Positions 36,183-45,995 of a stretch of 64,000 bases of DNA are shown piece by piece (position 1 is the stretch's first letter; every line of letters begins with the position of its first letter). The DNA comes from JAKOVR01 sp031415655 (GTDB lineage Bacteria > Actinomycetota > Acidimicrobiia > Acidimicrobiales > Acidimicrobilacustridaceae), in NCBI GenBank assembly GCA_031415655.1, contig JANOSD010000023.1:1-64000 (forward strand), read 5' to 3'. The notes beneath the pieces are model-generated. The model was not told where the DNA came from. It worked only from the letters and a program-made list of their open reading frames with translations, and ran no database searches. The position numbers and the translations under genes were made by a program.

Positions 36183-37265
36183 TCAGCAGCCGGTGGGGCG
36201 GTCGCGCCGCCCGTCCACCGCCTCGCGCTTGGCTTCGTACTCCGCCCGAGCGGCGTCGCGCTCGGCCTGAGCGGCGTCGTCGGTCAGTACCGGATTGGCG
36301 GCGTTGACGGTACGGCGGTCGCTGATGGCGGGCACCTCGATCGGGGGCACACCCGGCATGGGATGCAGCCTGACCACGTCGACCGGCGTGCGGAGCCAGC
36401 CTTTTTTCGGGTTGGCGGTGCCGTTCGCGAGCACCTCGATGTGATGCAGGGACACCTGTCGGATGAGCCCTGCGGCATCGATCGACACCACCCAGACCGG
36501 TCGTTCGGCCGACGCCTCCTTCGGCTCGGGCTGCCCGGAACGGACGCCAAAACGTGCGACGGCCACTCCAGCGACGACGTCAGCGTCGAGCGGCTGGACG
36601 ACGCTGTCGGGCCCCAGCAGCCCAGTGAGTGCCGCGATCGGCAAGGCCCCAATCCACTCGTTCAGGAACCAGCCGTCACCTCCGAGCTCTCGCAGGGCCT
36701 CCAGGGAAAATGGTTCGAAGAGATCGGCGTGGTGCCATGGGCCGACGACCCCGCCGGGGCCGGTCCTGCGGGCGAAGGCGACGCCGGGGGCGACGATCGA
36801 TTCGACGTTCCGGTTGACGCCGCCCACTTGCCGGAGTGCGGCGCGGTCGAAGTCGATGTCGCCATCGGATAGCCGGATGCGGTTGGTGTCGAGGCAGTCC
36901 CCCTGACCGTCTCGTGACCGCTCGCCCTCAACGTCGGCGAAGTGCTCGTAGGACGCCGTCCCGAGGCCGCGGGTGCGGTCGATCGCGTTGGCGACGGTCG
37001 TCTTGGCTTCGTCGGTGAACGGAGCGTCCGATCGGGTTTGCGTGAGTGGGAGCGGGAACTTCGCCGGGCGGGGAAACATCAGGGTTGACGGTGACGACGT
37101 TCGGTTGTAGCGATCACCGAGTGGCGCCAACGCGCCGAACAGCACGACCGCCAGGACCAACAGTGCTACCCCCACGCTGACCTGTTGACGGAGGGTCCAC
37201 CGCTGCCACTCCGCAACCGCGCCGTCGTCGACGAAGGTGTAGGCCTCAGCTTCGGCGGGTGGCAC
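36183..37265 (-). CDS. Membrane-anchored protein of unknown function
   Basis: A 360-residue protein with one transmembrane segment (about residues 28-48, QVSVGVALLVLAVVLFGALA). The outer domain has a beta-rich middle (WVVSIDAAGLIRQVSLHHIE) and a charged coiled-coil-like C-terminus (DDAAQAERDAARAEYEAKRE). No family is recognised. Its start faces the small gene at 37434 across palindrome copy 4. Confidence 0.72.
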   Translation of the reverse strand: MPPAEAEAYTFVDDGAVAEWQRWTLRQQVSVGVALLVLAVVLFGALAPLGDRYNRTSSPSTLMFPRPAKFPLPLTQTRSDAPFTDEAKTTVANAIDRTRGLGTASYEHFADVEGERSRDGQGDCLDTNRIRLSDGDIDFDRAALRQVGGVNRNVESIVAPGVAFARRTGPGGVVGPWHHADLFEPFSLEALRELGGDGWFLNEWIGALPIAALTGLLGPDSVVQPLDADVVAGVAVARFGVRSGQPEPKEASAERPVWVVSIDAAGLIRQVSLHHIEVLANGTANPKKGWLRTPVDVVRLHPMPGVPPIEVPAISDRRTVNAANPVLTDDAAQAERDAARAEYEAKREAVDGRRDRPTGC

Positions 37266-37278
37266 ACCAACAAGGGTA

Positions 37279-37334
37279 CGGGTTTTGGTAGGCGAGACGC
37301 TTCAAAACTGATGCGTCTCCGATACCAAAACGCG
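37279..37334. repeat. Palindrome family C, copy 4 (imperfect)
   Basis: Recognisable arms GGTTTTGGTAGGCGAGACGC and GCGTCTCCGATACCAAAACG with several mismatches. It lies between divergent genes. Confidence 0.88.
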
Positions 37335-37433
37335 GAAGGGGTTTGGGTGGGGCGGGCCGGTGGGTACGGTAACTCTGGCTGGGCTGGAGCGTCTGCGGTG
37401 CGAACGCCGAACGTCCGAACCCGAGGAGTAGTC

Positions 37434-37700
37434 GTGAACGAATCCAGCATCCAAGCCGTGCGAGCACGAGCTAAAGCGCTCTACACGTCCGCCAATGCCG
37501 ACGAGCGATCGGTGCTCGACCTTCTCCTTGCCGCCGCCGATGATGAGGAAAGCGACGCTGCCGGCGCCGATGTCGAAGGGTATGTCATGCGCGCTCGACG
37601 CGACATCGGCTCCACCATGCTCCGGAGGGTCGGCGCCGACGACTCACCCGGTGCCTTCGAATTGCAAGACTTGATGAGCCAATACAACCAAGCCGAGTAA
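37434..37700 (+). CDS. Small helical protein of unknown function
   Basis: An 88-residue protein from GTG 37434 behind GAGGAG. It is predicted helical and acidic (SVLDLLLAAADDEESDAAGA) with no membrane segment. The ribosome site and codon pattern support a real gene. No family is recognised. Confidence 0.62.
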   Translation: MNESSIQAVRARAKALYTSANADERSVLDLLLAAADDEESDAAGADVEGYVMRARRDIGSTMLRRVGADDSPGAFELQDLMSQYNQAE

Positions 37701-37939
37701 CTTGCGTCGAGTGTTCAGAAGAAGTGGCACGACACGACCAGCTCAGTGGGTGGCAGGATCCGACACGAAACCGCGGTCGGCCGTCCGTGCTCTGTGAGCG
37801 GGTCTCGTCTCAAAGCGCTTCGAAGGCGTTCGCCGTTTCGACAGCCGAACGGGCACATGGTGCCGGGTTTGGCCGAGCAGTCCGATCCTGTTCTTCAAGA
37901 CGTTCCCCCACGATGTTCCCCCATGATGAAAGTGACCCC

Positions 37940-38758
37940 ATGATTCGCAACCTTGCGCCACACACTCCTGCCCAGGCCCGTCGAGTCGCCCTCCTGCCGG
38001 GCGTGGCCTTCGCACTGACTGCCTCGTCGTTGTTTGGTTGCAGCAAGGCGGCCGACACAGCCGCGCCGGCGGCGTCCACCCCATCGCTGGTTGCAACGAC
38101 GGCCGGGCCATCCGGATCGGTGTCGACGACGTCTTCTCCCCGGGGCACCACGACCTCCCGGCTTCGAGGCACGACATCAACCACCGAGGCTGAAGAGGAG
38201 ACCACGACCACCGAATCGGCGGCGTCCGGCAAGCGAATCGATCTCGGGGGGCTCACCGTCGTGGTCCCCGAGGACGCTCCCGTGCCCGACCCCGAGACCG
38301 GAATTACCCTGACCGCCGGCTCGGTCTACAGCCTGCCCGGCGAGAGCTTCGACGAACTCGAGAATGTCGATGCCACCAATCGAGTGGTCACGTCGGCCGA
38401 TGGCAAGCCAGTGATCATCTATCTCTTCGGCTCCGACACACTCTTCGATGTGGGCTCCTCCACCGTGAAGAACACGGCCGAGGCGGCGTTGCCGGGGGTC
38501 GTTGCGTCGATCGTCCAGCGGGCCCCGAAAGCAAAGATTCTGGTCCGAGGATTCACCGACAGTTCCGGGACCGCCGCCGCCAACCGGACGCTCTCCGAAG
38601 AGCGGGCGGCCTCGATTACGGCTTGGCTTGCCGGCAATGGGATCGATCGAGACCGGATAACCCCCTCGGGGTATGGCAGCACGTATCCGGCCGCAGAAGA
38701 GACCAGCGATGAGGGCAAAGCGCTCAACCGTCGCATCGAAATCATCGCCATCGGCTAG
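37940..38758 (+). CDS. OmpA-family lipoprotein
   Basis: A 272-residue protein. The signal ends in the lipobox SSLFGC, followed by a Ser/Thr-rich linker with Arg-rich repeats. The C-terminal OmpA-like peptidoglycan-binding domain begins at VIIYLFGSDTLFDVGSSTVK and continues to ILVRGFTDSSGTAAANRTLS, EERAASITAWLAGNGI and LNRRIEI. It likely tethers the envelope to peptidoglycan. An upstream ATG at 37913 in frame is an alternative start. Confidence 0.88.
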   Translation: MIRNLAPHTPAQARRVALLPGVAFALTASSLFGCSKAADTAAPAASTPSLVATTAGPSGSVSTTSSPRGTTTSRLRGTTSTTEAEEETTTTESAASGKRIDLGGLTVVVPEDAPVPDPETGITLTAGSVYSLPGESFDELENVDATNRVVTSADGKPVIIYLFGSDTLFDVGSSTVKNTAEAALPGVVASIVQRAPKAKILVRGFTDSSGTAAANRTLSEERAASITAWLAGNGIDRDRITPSGYGSTYPAAEETSDEGKALNRRIEIIAIG

Positions 38759-38835
38759 CGGGACCGGCCCTTCCCCGCCACCGCCGTCCGGCTCTCCCCG
38801 CCAATGCCAAGCGGCCCCTTGAGCGGTTCCTTGAG

Positions 38836-38890
38836 CGGTTCTGGTAGGGGAGACGCATCAAAAATGATGCGTCTCCCCTACCAAAACGCG
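38836..38890. repeat. Palindrome family C, copy 5
   Basis: GGTAGGGGAGACGCATCA arms around a short A-rich centre, with one outer arm partly degraded. It lies between the convergent OmpA-like and nitrate reductase genes. Confidence 0.93.
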
Positions 38891-38899
38891 GAAAAGGGG

Positions 38900-41200
38900 T
38901 TAGCGGGGGCCGGGGTGGCGCACTTCGACGGCGCAGTACTTGTACGACGGTTGGCGGGAGTAGGGGTCGACACTCTGGAACGTGAGCACGTTGGTGGCGG
39001 GATCGTGCATTGGCAGGAAGACGTTTCCGGGCTGCACCGTGGCCGTCACGACGGCCACCGCTTCCACATGGCCTCGAGCGGATTCCACCCGCACCGTGTC
39101 GCCGTGTTCGATCTCCCGATCGGCAGCATCGCCCGGGTGGAGTTCCACGTAGAGGTGTTGGGGCGACAGGCTTCGCAGCACCGCGCTTTTGCCGGTGCGG
39201 GTGCGGGTGTGCCACTCCGCCGCGCTCGACCGACCGGTGAGGAGCACCAGCGGGTAGGCGCGGCTCGGCCGTTCGACCGGAGGGACGGGGAGCTCGCTGA
39301 CGAACCGAGCTCGACCGTCGGGGTGAAAGAAGTGGCCGTCGGCGAACAGCCGACGTTCTTGCTTGTGGTGAAAGCCTTCGCCGGTGGGCGTGTCAGGCGT
39401 GTCGGCGGATGCGGGCGCGGTGGAAGTGTCGGGGGTCGACTCTTCGGACGTGGACGGGCCTTCGGGGGCGGTGGACGGGAATGGCCATTGGATGCCGCCG
39501 GCGTCGTCGAGATGGCGGTAGCCGCCGATGCCGGTGATGTCGCACGGACGCCCCCGACTCAACTCCTGCAAGATGCCAAACGCGGCCTCGGGGGAAGACC
39601 ATTGCTCGAACAATTCCGCCACGCCCCAGGCCTCGGCGAGCAACTTGAGGATGGCAAAGTCCGATAGGGCCTGACCCGGGGATCGGCGTACCCGTTTGAC
39701 GACACCGATGCGGCGCTCGGAGTTGATGAAGGTGCCGTCCTTCTCGCCCCAGCCGGCGGCGGGCAGCACGAGATCGGCCATTAGCGCGGTCTCGGTGGTG
39801 GTGTACATGTCCTGTACCACGAGGAAATCGAGCCGGGCCAACAGTTCGCGCACATCAGTTTGGTTGATCCACGAGTGCGCCGTGTTCGTGGCCAGCACCC
39901 AGAGCCCCTTGATCTTGCCGGCGGCGATGCCATCGATGATTTGGTCGTAGGCGAGGCTCGGGCGATCGGCGATGCGTTCGTTCGGCAGGCCGAGAATCTG
40001 TGCCACCTCCGCCCGGTGCTCAGCGTTGGTGAAGTCGCGGCCGCCGAGCATCGACGCCGTGTTGCTGAACAACCGTGACCCCATGGCGTTGCACTGCCCG
40101 GTGATGGAGTTGGCGCCGGTGCCGGGTTTGCCGATGTTGCCGGTGAGCAAGGCGAGGTTGATGATCGCTTGGGCGGTCCGCACCCCTTGGTGGCTTTGGT
40201 TCACCCCCATCGTCCACCAGAACGACGAGGCCCCGGCATCAGGTCGGATCATTTCGGCCACGGCATGGAGGTCCCGGATCTCGATGCCTGTCTCCCGAGC
40301 AACGAGGTAGGGCGGGAACTGCTCTACGAACGAAGCGAACGCCGCAAAGCCAGTGGTGTGCGAGCGAACGAAATCGTGGTCGACGCAGTCGTTGGCGATG
40401 AGGAGGTGGGCAAGGCCATACAGCAACGTGAGATCAGTCTTGGGGGCGAGCGCCAAATGATGGGTGCCCGCCACCGCCGTTTCGGTGCGGCGAGGATCGA
40501 TCACCACGATGTTGGGGTTGCGGCGGTTGCGTTGCACCCGCTCCCACATGATCGGGTGGGCCACGGCCAGGTTCGACCCGACCAGCACGATCGTGTCGCT
40601 CTCCTCGAAATCGGCGTAGGTATACGGCGGGGCGTCGAACCCGAACGCCTCCTTATAGGCCACCACTGATGTGGCCATGCACTGGCGGGTGTTCCCGTCA
40701 CCGTGCACGAAGCCCATCCCGAACTTCGCCAACGCGCCGAGTAGCGCCATCTCCTCCGTCACGATCTGCCCGGTGGACAGGAAGGCAACGGAGTCCGGGC
40801 CGTGGGCTGTCTGCACGTTGCGCATGCGCCGAACGAAAGCATCGAGGGCAGTGGGCCAGTCGACCGCTTCGAGCGACTCACCCTTGCTGCGACGCAGCAG
40901 CGGCACGGTGGCGCGGTCGGTAGCGTCGAGGGGCGTGAGCGCTTCCCAGCCTTTCGGGCAGGCCATTCCAAGGTTCACGGGATACCCCACGGTTGGTGTG
41001 AGGTTCACCGCCGAGCCGTCCTGGAGATGGGCGTCGAGGGAACAGCCGGTGGAGCAGAAGCCACACACGATTCGGGTGGTGGCGTCGGGAACCTTCCCGG
41101 CCGGCACTTGACCCAGTCCGAACTGACCGGGCTGGCGCACCAACTCACGGGTGAGCGGGCCGTCGAATGACCGCAGCTGTTGCGGCAGGGCGACCTTCAT
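38900..41200 (-). CDS. Assimilatory-type nitrate reductase, molybdopterin catalytic subunit
   Basis: A 766-residue MGD-molybdenum oxidoreductase that reduces nitrate to nitrite in the cytoplasm. The N-terminal [4Fe-4S] motif is CGFCSTGC followed by MACPKG. The likely Mo-ligand Cys lies in GNTRQCMAT. Further family motifs are GSNLAVAHPIMWERV, MGVNQSHQGVRTAQAIINLA, GNIGKPGTGANSITGQCNAM and the C-terminal LLTGRSSAAEWHTRTRTGKS. It lacks a NapA-type twin-arginine signal. It starts 13 bp after the electron-transfer gene and is third in an operon with that gene and NarK. Confidence 0.9.
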   Translation of the reverse strand: MKVALPQQLRSFDGPLTRELVRQPGQFGLGQVPAGKVPDATTRIVCGFCSTGCSLDAHLQDGSAVNLTPTVGYPVNLGMACPKGWEALTPLDATDRATVPLLRRSKGESLEAVDWPTALDAFVRRMRNVQTAHGPDSVAFLSTGQIVTEEMALLGALAKFGMGFVHGDGNTRQCMATSVVAYKEAFGFDAPPYTYADFEESDTIVLVGSNLAVAHPIMWERVQRNRRNPNIVVIDPRRTETAVAGTHHLALAPKTDLTLLYGLAHLLIANDCVDHDFVRSHTTGFAAFASFVEQFPPYLVARETGIEIRDLHAVAEMIRPDAGASSFWWTMGVNQSHQGVRTAQAIINLALLTGNIGKPGTGANSITGQCNAMGSRLFSNTASMLGGRDFTNAEHRAEVAQILGLPNERIADRPSLAYDQIIDGIAAGKIKGLWVLATNTAHSWINQTDVRELLARLDFLVVQDMYTTTETALMADLVLPAAGWGEKDGTFINSERRIGVVKRVRRSPGQALSDFAILKLLAEAWGVAELFEQWSSPEAAFGILQELSRGRPCDITGIGGYRHLDDAGGIQWPFPSTAPEGPSTSEESTPDTSTAPASADTPDTPTGEGFHHKQERRLFADGHFFHPDGRARFVSELPVPPVERPSRAYPLVLLTGRSSAAEWHTRTRTGKSAVLRSLSPQHLYVELHPGDAADREIEHGDTVRVESARGHVEAVAVVTATVQPGNVFLPMHDPATNVLTFQSVDPYSRQPSYKYCAVEVRHPGPR

Positions 41201-41213
41201 CGGGGGCGTACCT

Positions 41214-42962
41214 TCATCGGATGGATCCTGGCATGCGACGGGGACTCGACGCCGTGAAAAACAGCCAGCGTTCGGCCAACTCTCCGATGCCGGCGGCGAT
41301 CAACGCTAGGACTCCGAAGATGACAACGGGCCACGGATTGCCGGTGTCGTTGGTGGTGCTACCCATGAGGCAGCCAAGCAGTGCCAGGGCGATGAGTCCG
41401 CCGGCGAGGCGGGTGCGCCATTGCGCCGCGAGGTCGTGACGGAGAAGTCGAGCGGTTCTCGCCAACTGGCCGCTGCTGTGGGGGTGGAGCAGGAACCACA
41501 CTTCCGATCCGAGTTTGGCCGCCAGCGCCGCCAACGCCACGGTCGTGACGGGACGACCGAGACCGGAGAGCGCGAGGTAACGATCGGAGGCGGCAGGGAG
41601 GCGAGCGGCGGCCAAGCCGACGATCGGGATGATGGCCGTCGTGCCGAGGATGGTGGCGGTGCCAAGAAACTTCGGGATGGTGCGCCAACCACGCCACCAA
41701 CGTCGCCCCGTCACGGCGTAGATCAGCGCCGAGCACACCACCCCAACAATGCCGATGCCGGCGGTCACGACACCGAGCACCTCTGCGGCCCCGTCGAGCC
41801 CGAGGAGCGCGGCGCCGGCCCACAAGGCCGAGGTACCGGCGAACACACCGAAGGCGAGGATCTCCCGGCTGAGCCAACTGGTGCGCAGCCCGAGCACGGC
41901 TTTCCAGGCTTTGGTGGGTCGACCGAGATGGAGCAGCGACGCCCCGATGGCCAACGCTCCGCTGAACAGCGAGGCGATGGCGAGCACCGTCCGCAGCGAC
42001 CCGATTGCGGATGGATCGGCCAACCCGACCTCGTTCAGCGGCAGGAGGGATGCGCCGACGGCGAGACCGACCGCCAGTTGGGTGAGCACCAGCATCACCG
42101 CCAGCGGGGTGTGGGCGTGGGCCGGGTGCGCGGCGTTGCGGTCGGCCGCTTCAATCCTGCCTCCATCGAGCTCTGAGGGGAAGGCCTCGCGTCGACGGTA
42201 GGCGGTGGTGGGCACCGTGAGCCAGGAGGGGGGCGCGGTGGGAACCACTGCGGGGTCGCCCCAAGAGTCGTGGGATGGGTGATCGTCGGCGGTGAGGTCG
42301 ATCATGTCGTCGACCCGCACGATGCCCACCGAGATGGCGTTGGTGGGGCAGCCCTGCACACAGGCGGGTGCTTCTCCCTCCGCCAGCCGATCCTGGCAAA
42401 GATCGCACTTGCGCACGATGCCGAGCCGTTCGTTGTACCGCGGCACTTCGTAGGGACACGTGAGCGTGCAGTAGGAGCACCCGATGCACTGATCATCGAG
42501 GTGTTTCACGATCCCGGTGACAGGATCCTTCTCATAGGCGTTGGTGGGGCAACCGATCATGCAGGCCGGCTCGACGCAGTGATGGCAGGCGGTGGTGACG
42601 GTCTGCACGAGGGCGAGGTTGCTCGATGCGTCGTAGCCGTAGAGGGTGCCGACGGAGCGGAATGATTCGCCTTCGTCGAGCCCGTTTAGGCTGTGACACG
42701 CCGCCACGCACGCCTTGCATCCGGTGCACGCATCCATGTCGACCTCGAACCGGTACTGCTCACCAGGACGGGGTTGGGTGAGTGGGATGAGGTCGGACCA
42801 GACGTCTTGATGGCGGGCATCGTGGTGCTGACTGAAACGGTCAACCGCGGTGAGGTCTCGCTGATCGGCCAGCCAATGGTCAAGTGGCGTGATGGGTTCG
42901 GGTGGCGTCGCCGGCGCGTTGTTCCCCGGCATGGGTTCACTCCGCACGGCCAAGTCGGTCAT
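41214..42962 (-). CDS. Fused 4Fe-4S ferredoxin / DmsC-type membrane subunit
   Basis: A 582-residue protein. The N-terminal ~230 residues carry four cysteine clusters of the DmsB/NrfC type (CTGCKACVAAC, CHHCVEPACMIGC, CIGCSYCTLTC, CDLCQDRLAEGEAPACVQGC). The C-terminal ~300 residues have about eight transmembrane helices resembling DmsC. The pair is usually split into two genes. It probably passes electrons from the quinol pool to the nitrate reductase downstream. Its ATG overlaps the NarK stop (ATGA). Confidence 0.88.
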   Translation of the reverse strand: MTDLAVRSEPMPGNNAPATPPEPITPLDHWLADQRDLTAVDRFSQHHDARHQDVWSDLIPLTQPRPGEQYRFEVDMDACTGCKACVAACHSLNGLDEGESFRSVGTLYGYDASSNLALVQTVTTACHHCVEPACMIGCPTNAYEKDPVTGIVKHLDDQCIGCSYCTLTCPYEVPRYNERLGIVRKCDLCQDRLAEGEAPACVQGCPTNAISVGIVRVDDMIDLTADDHPSHDSWGDPAVVPTAPPSWLTVPTTAYRRREAFPSELDGGRIEAADRNAAHPAHAHTPLAVMLVLTQLAVGLAVGASLLPLNEVGLADPSAIGSLRTVLAIASLFSGALAIGASLLHLGRPTKAWKAVLGLRTSWLSREILAFGVFAGTSALWAGAALLGLDGAAEVLGVVTAGIGIVGVVCSALIYAVTGRRWWRGWRTIPKFLGTATILGTTAIIPIVGLAAARLPAASDRYLALSGLGRPVTTVALAALAAKLGSEVWFLLHPHSSGQLARTARLLRHDLAAQWRTRLAGGLIALALLGCLMGSTTNDTGNPWPVVIFGVLALIAAGIGELAERWLFFTASSPRRMPGSIR

Positions 42963-44461
42963 GACACTGCGGCGGCGACGGGAGTCGAAACGGGCCGTTC
43001 GGTGGTGAGGTCGAGTACGTCGTTGTTCGTCACTACTGGGGCCGCGATGGGGTCCACCAGCCAACGGGTGGCGATGAGCGCAACAAACGCCGAGGCGGAA
43101 ATCAGCACGAAGAACCAGCGCGGACCCACGACCGTAAGAAGAGTGAGGAACACGATGCCACCCACGTTGCCATAGGCGCCGGCGATGCCAGCGATCTGAC
43201 CGCTCACCCGCTTCTTGACCTGCGGGACAATGGCATACACGGCGCCGTTCCCGGCTTGACCAAAGGCACTGCAAACGAGGGAAAGCACGATGGCACCGGC
43301 CACCGGCCACCCAGATCCGAGCGTGCTCATGGCGAGGTAGCCCAGCGATACGCAGAGCAGAAGCACGCTGAGAGTGCGACGACGGCTCGGGAATCGGTCG
43401 GACATGATGCCGCCGGCGGGACGGGCGATGAGGTTGAGGAACGCCGCGCTCGATGCGGCGATGCCAGCGAGCGCCGGGCCGAGCTCCCACAGCGATTCCA
43501 TGTACTCGGGAAGCATGGTGATGACCGCGAGTTCTCCGCCGAACGTCACGAAGTAGGCGAGGCTGAGCACGGCGACCGAGCGGAAGGGGTAGCGGTCCGT
43601 TTCCTCGTAGGAGTTCGCCAGGGCCGCCTTGTTCACACGGAAGATCATGAGGAGTTGGGTGCCGAGGAGAAACGTGGTGGCGGCGAGACCGAGGGTGAGC
43701 CCAGTGGCGCCGATCACTCCGGCGTTGAAGATTCGAGCGAGGATGATGCCGAGCGCACACCACAGCGGAACGGTGAGGGCGGCAAGGCCGAACACCCCTT
43801 TGCGGCTCGTGACCTCAAGGGCGCCGAGCTTCTTCGTGCGCACGTACGGCACGCCACTGGGGGTGTCGGTCACGAGCTGGAAGTAGGCGAGGCCATACAA
43901 CGCAGCCGCAACGCCGGAGAGCCCGATCGCCCAACGCCAGCCGCTGGGTCCACCCACGATCGACGCCACGACTGGCAGCGTGAAGGCAGCGAAAGCCGCG
44001 CCGAAGTTGCCCCAACCGCCGTAGACCCCTTCGACGGTGCCGAGTTCCTTGGGTGGGAACCATTCACTCACCATGCGAATCCCGACCACGAATCCGGCGC
44101 CGACGACCGACAGCATGAGACGGCTGAGCACCATGGCCTCGAAGCTCTGGGCGAGGGCGAAGAACGTGTTGGGAATGAGGGCAAACACCAAGATCGTAGA
44201 GAACACCTTGCGGGGCCCGAAACGATCAAGGGCCATCCCGACAAATACTCGGGCGGGCACGGTGAGTGCGAGGTTGCAAAGACCGAGGGTGAGGAGCTGC
44301 CCCTTGGAAAGCCCGAATTCCTTGCCGATGGTGGAGGCGAACGGCGCGAAGTTGAACCACACCACGAAGCTGAGGAAAAACGCGAACCAGGTGAGATGAA
44401 GGACGCGGTAGGGCCCTTGGAAGGTGAAAAGCCGGCGCAGGTCTCGGAACATGGAGCCCAT
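42959..44461 (-). CDS. narK: NarK-family nitrate/nitrite transporter (MFS)
   Basis: A 500-residue transporter with 12 transmembrane helices. The family motifs FGLSKGQLLTLGLCNLALTV, PARVFVGMALDRFGPRK, GGWGNFGAAFAAFTLP and AGAYGNVGGIVFLTLL include the two nitrate-signature glycine-rich helices. It brings nitrate in (or exchanges nitrite) for the downstream reductase. ATG 44461 is chosen; ATG 44452 is also possible. First gene of the nitrate operon. Confidence 0.92.
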   Translation of the reverse strand: MGSMFRDLRRLFTFQGPYRVLHLTWFAFFLSFVVWFNFAPFASTIGKEFGLSKGQLLTLGLCNLALTVPARVFVGMALDRFGPRKVFSTILVFALIPNTFFALAQSFEAMVLSRLMLSVVGAGFVVGIRMVSEWFPPKELGTVEGVYGGWGNFGAAFAAFTLPVVASIVGGPSGWRWAIGLSGVAAALYGLAYFQLVTDTPSGVPYVRTKKLGALEVTSRKGVFGLAALTVPLWCALGIILARIFNAGVIGATGLTLGLAATTFLLGTQLLMIFRVNKAALANSYEETDRYPFRSVAVLSLAYFVTFGGELAVITMLPEYMESLWELGPALAGIAASSAAFLNLIARPAGGIMSDRFPSRRRTLSVLLLCVSLGYLAMSTLGSGWPVAGAIVLSLVCSAFGQAGNGAVYAIVPQVKKRVSGQIAGIAGAYGNVGGIVFLTLLTVVGPRWFFVLISASAFVALIATRWLVDPIAAPVVTNNDVLDLTTERPVSTPVAAAVS

Positions 44462-44660
44462 CGTTTCGCAGCGGGGTTTCCGGTCGGTTCTCGCTGCGTT
44501 ACGACTGATCGCACAGATGCGCAGCGTTTCCACCCTGTTCGGTGCGTCGACGGAAACAAGATATTCATGATCTGAGCGCTTCCTGATGCAGGAGTGACCA
44601 GAGGCTGACCACACAACGTCTCCCGTACCGTGATGATGGGAAACCGAGGGGAGCGAGCAG

Positions 44661-45854
44661 ATGCACGATGAGGGACGGACCGTTCGCCAATTTCGTCGAG
44701 CGAGCAACGGCGAGGGAAACGCCCGCCAGCTCAGCGCATCGGTCGGGATAGCGGGGATAGCCGGCGCCCTGATGCTCTTGGGGGGATGTGGGACCACGGG
44801 AACGCCGGCGAGCACGGCGTCCTCCTCCGTTTCCACACCACCAACACCGATTGCCCCGTCGTCGGCTGGCCTTTTACCGGGGTCGACCCCAGTTGCCACG
44901 TCGGTCCCGACCGCAACCTCGACCTCGAACTCGACGCAGGGAACCGTTTCGGGTTCGGCCGCATGCGCTCCCGTTGCGAGTGGTCCGGGCGCGAGTGGTC
45001 CGGGCGTGAGTGGTCCGGGCGCGAGTGGTGCGGGCGCGGGTGGTGCGGAGCAGCGGTCGCTCGAGGTCGGGGGCATCTCGCGGTCGTTCATGGTCCGAGC
45101 GCCCGCAACTGAGGGTGCCGAACCGGTCCCCGTGATTCTCTCGCTGCATCGAACCGGAACGTCGGCGGCTGAACATGAAATCACCACCCGCTTGGCGGAC
45201 CGCGCCAGTGCCGCTGGCTACCTGGTGATCTCTCCGGACGCCGGCATCGATTCGGCCACGGGCGTGCGCTCGTGGAACCAGTTCGCCGCCACGAACCTTC
45301 CGGACGACGACGCCTTTCTTCTTGCCGCGCTCGACGATGTCGCCGCCCGCCACTGCATCGACCGTGCCCGTGTGTTCGCCGCCGGTCATTCGAGTGGTGC
45401 CGCGCTCGCCGGCTTGTTCGCGTGCCGGAAGACGGGCGTTCTGCAAGCGGTGGTCATGGTGGGCGCCATTGCGCCGGCAGGCTGCAAAGAAGGGAACATG
45501 CCGTCCGTGCTTGCCGTGGTCGGCGACGCCGACCCGCTCGTTCCCGTCGATGGCGGAGTAGCGAAAGCATCGGGCCTGAACATCCCACCCGCGTTCGCGC
45601 TCTTTGAAACCTGGGTGACCAACGGCGGGTGTGTCCCGGGCTCGAAGGTGGCGAGCGCTCCGGGGGTGCTCGTCGAGCTTCGCGAGGGTTGTCGAGGTGG
45701 AGGCACGGCCAGGTTTGTCACGTTGGTTGGGGGAACCCATGCCTGGCCCGGAGGCACCGCTGTCCGCGACGATGAGGGAACGCCGTCCCCGCTGACGACG
45801 TACGACGCCACGGGCGCCGCCCTCGAACTGTTCGGCAGCAGCCAACGCACATAG
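44661..45854 (+). CDS. PHB depolymerase/feruloyl-esterase-like lipoprotein
   Basis: A 397-residue protein. A lipobox (LLGGC) near residue 43 is followed by a Thr/Ser/Pro linker with five-residue SGPGA/SGPGV repeats coded by a 15-bp tandem repeat (nt about 44979-45045). The enzyme domain starts PVPVILSLHRTGTSAAEHE and holds the nucleophile GHSSGAALAG, a likely Asp in VVGDADPLVPVDG, and the His in LVGGTHAWPGG. It resembles mycobacterial LpqC-type esterases and acts outside the membrane. Confidence 0.85.
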   Translation: MHDEGRTVRQFRRASNGEGNARQLSASVGIAGIAGALMLLGGCGTTGTPASTASSSVSTPPTPIAPSSAGLLPGSTPVATSVPTATSTSNSTQGTVSGSAACAPVASGPGASGPGVSGPGASGAGAGGAEQRSLEVGGISRSFMVRAPATEGAEPVPVILSLHRTGTSAAEHEITTRLADRASAAGYLVISPDAGIDSATGVRSWNQFAATNLPDDDAFLLAALDDVAARHCIDRARVFAAGHSSGAALAGLFACRKTGVLQAVVMVGAIAPAGCKEGNMPSVLAVVGDADPLVPVDGGVAKASGLNIPPAFALFETWVTNGGCVPGSKVASAPGVLVELREGCRGGGTARFVTLVGGTHAWPGGTAVRDDEGTPSPLTTYDATGAALELFGSSQRT

Positions 45855-45995
45855 TCGACGGGTGGCCAGGCCGTCTGGTGCGTCTGGTGCGTCTGGGCTC
45901 GGGCCGTTGTCGAGCGCTCGCCCCTGACCGTCGGGCACAGCTACCACAGATTGGCCTGTCACACTCTGGGGCGCGTGGGTCTTTCTTCTGGTGAC

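Noticed and set aside
30852..38890. CRISPR array from the five palindromes
   Set aside because: The copies are 1-3 kb apart with genes between them, not repeat-spacer units, and no cas gene is present.
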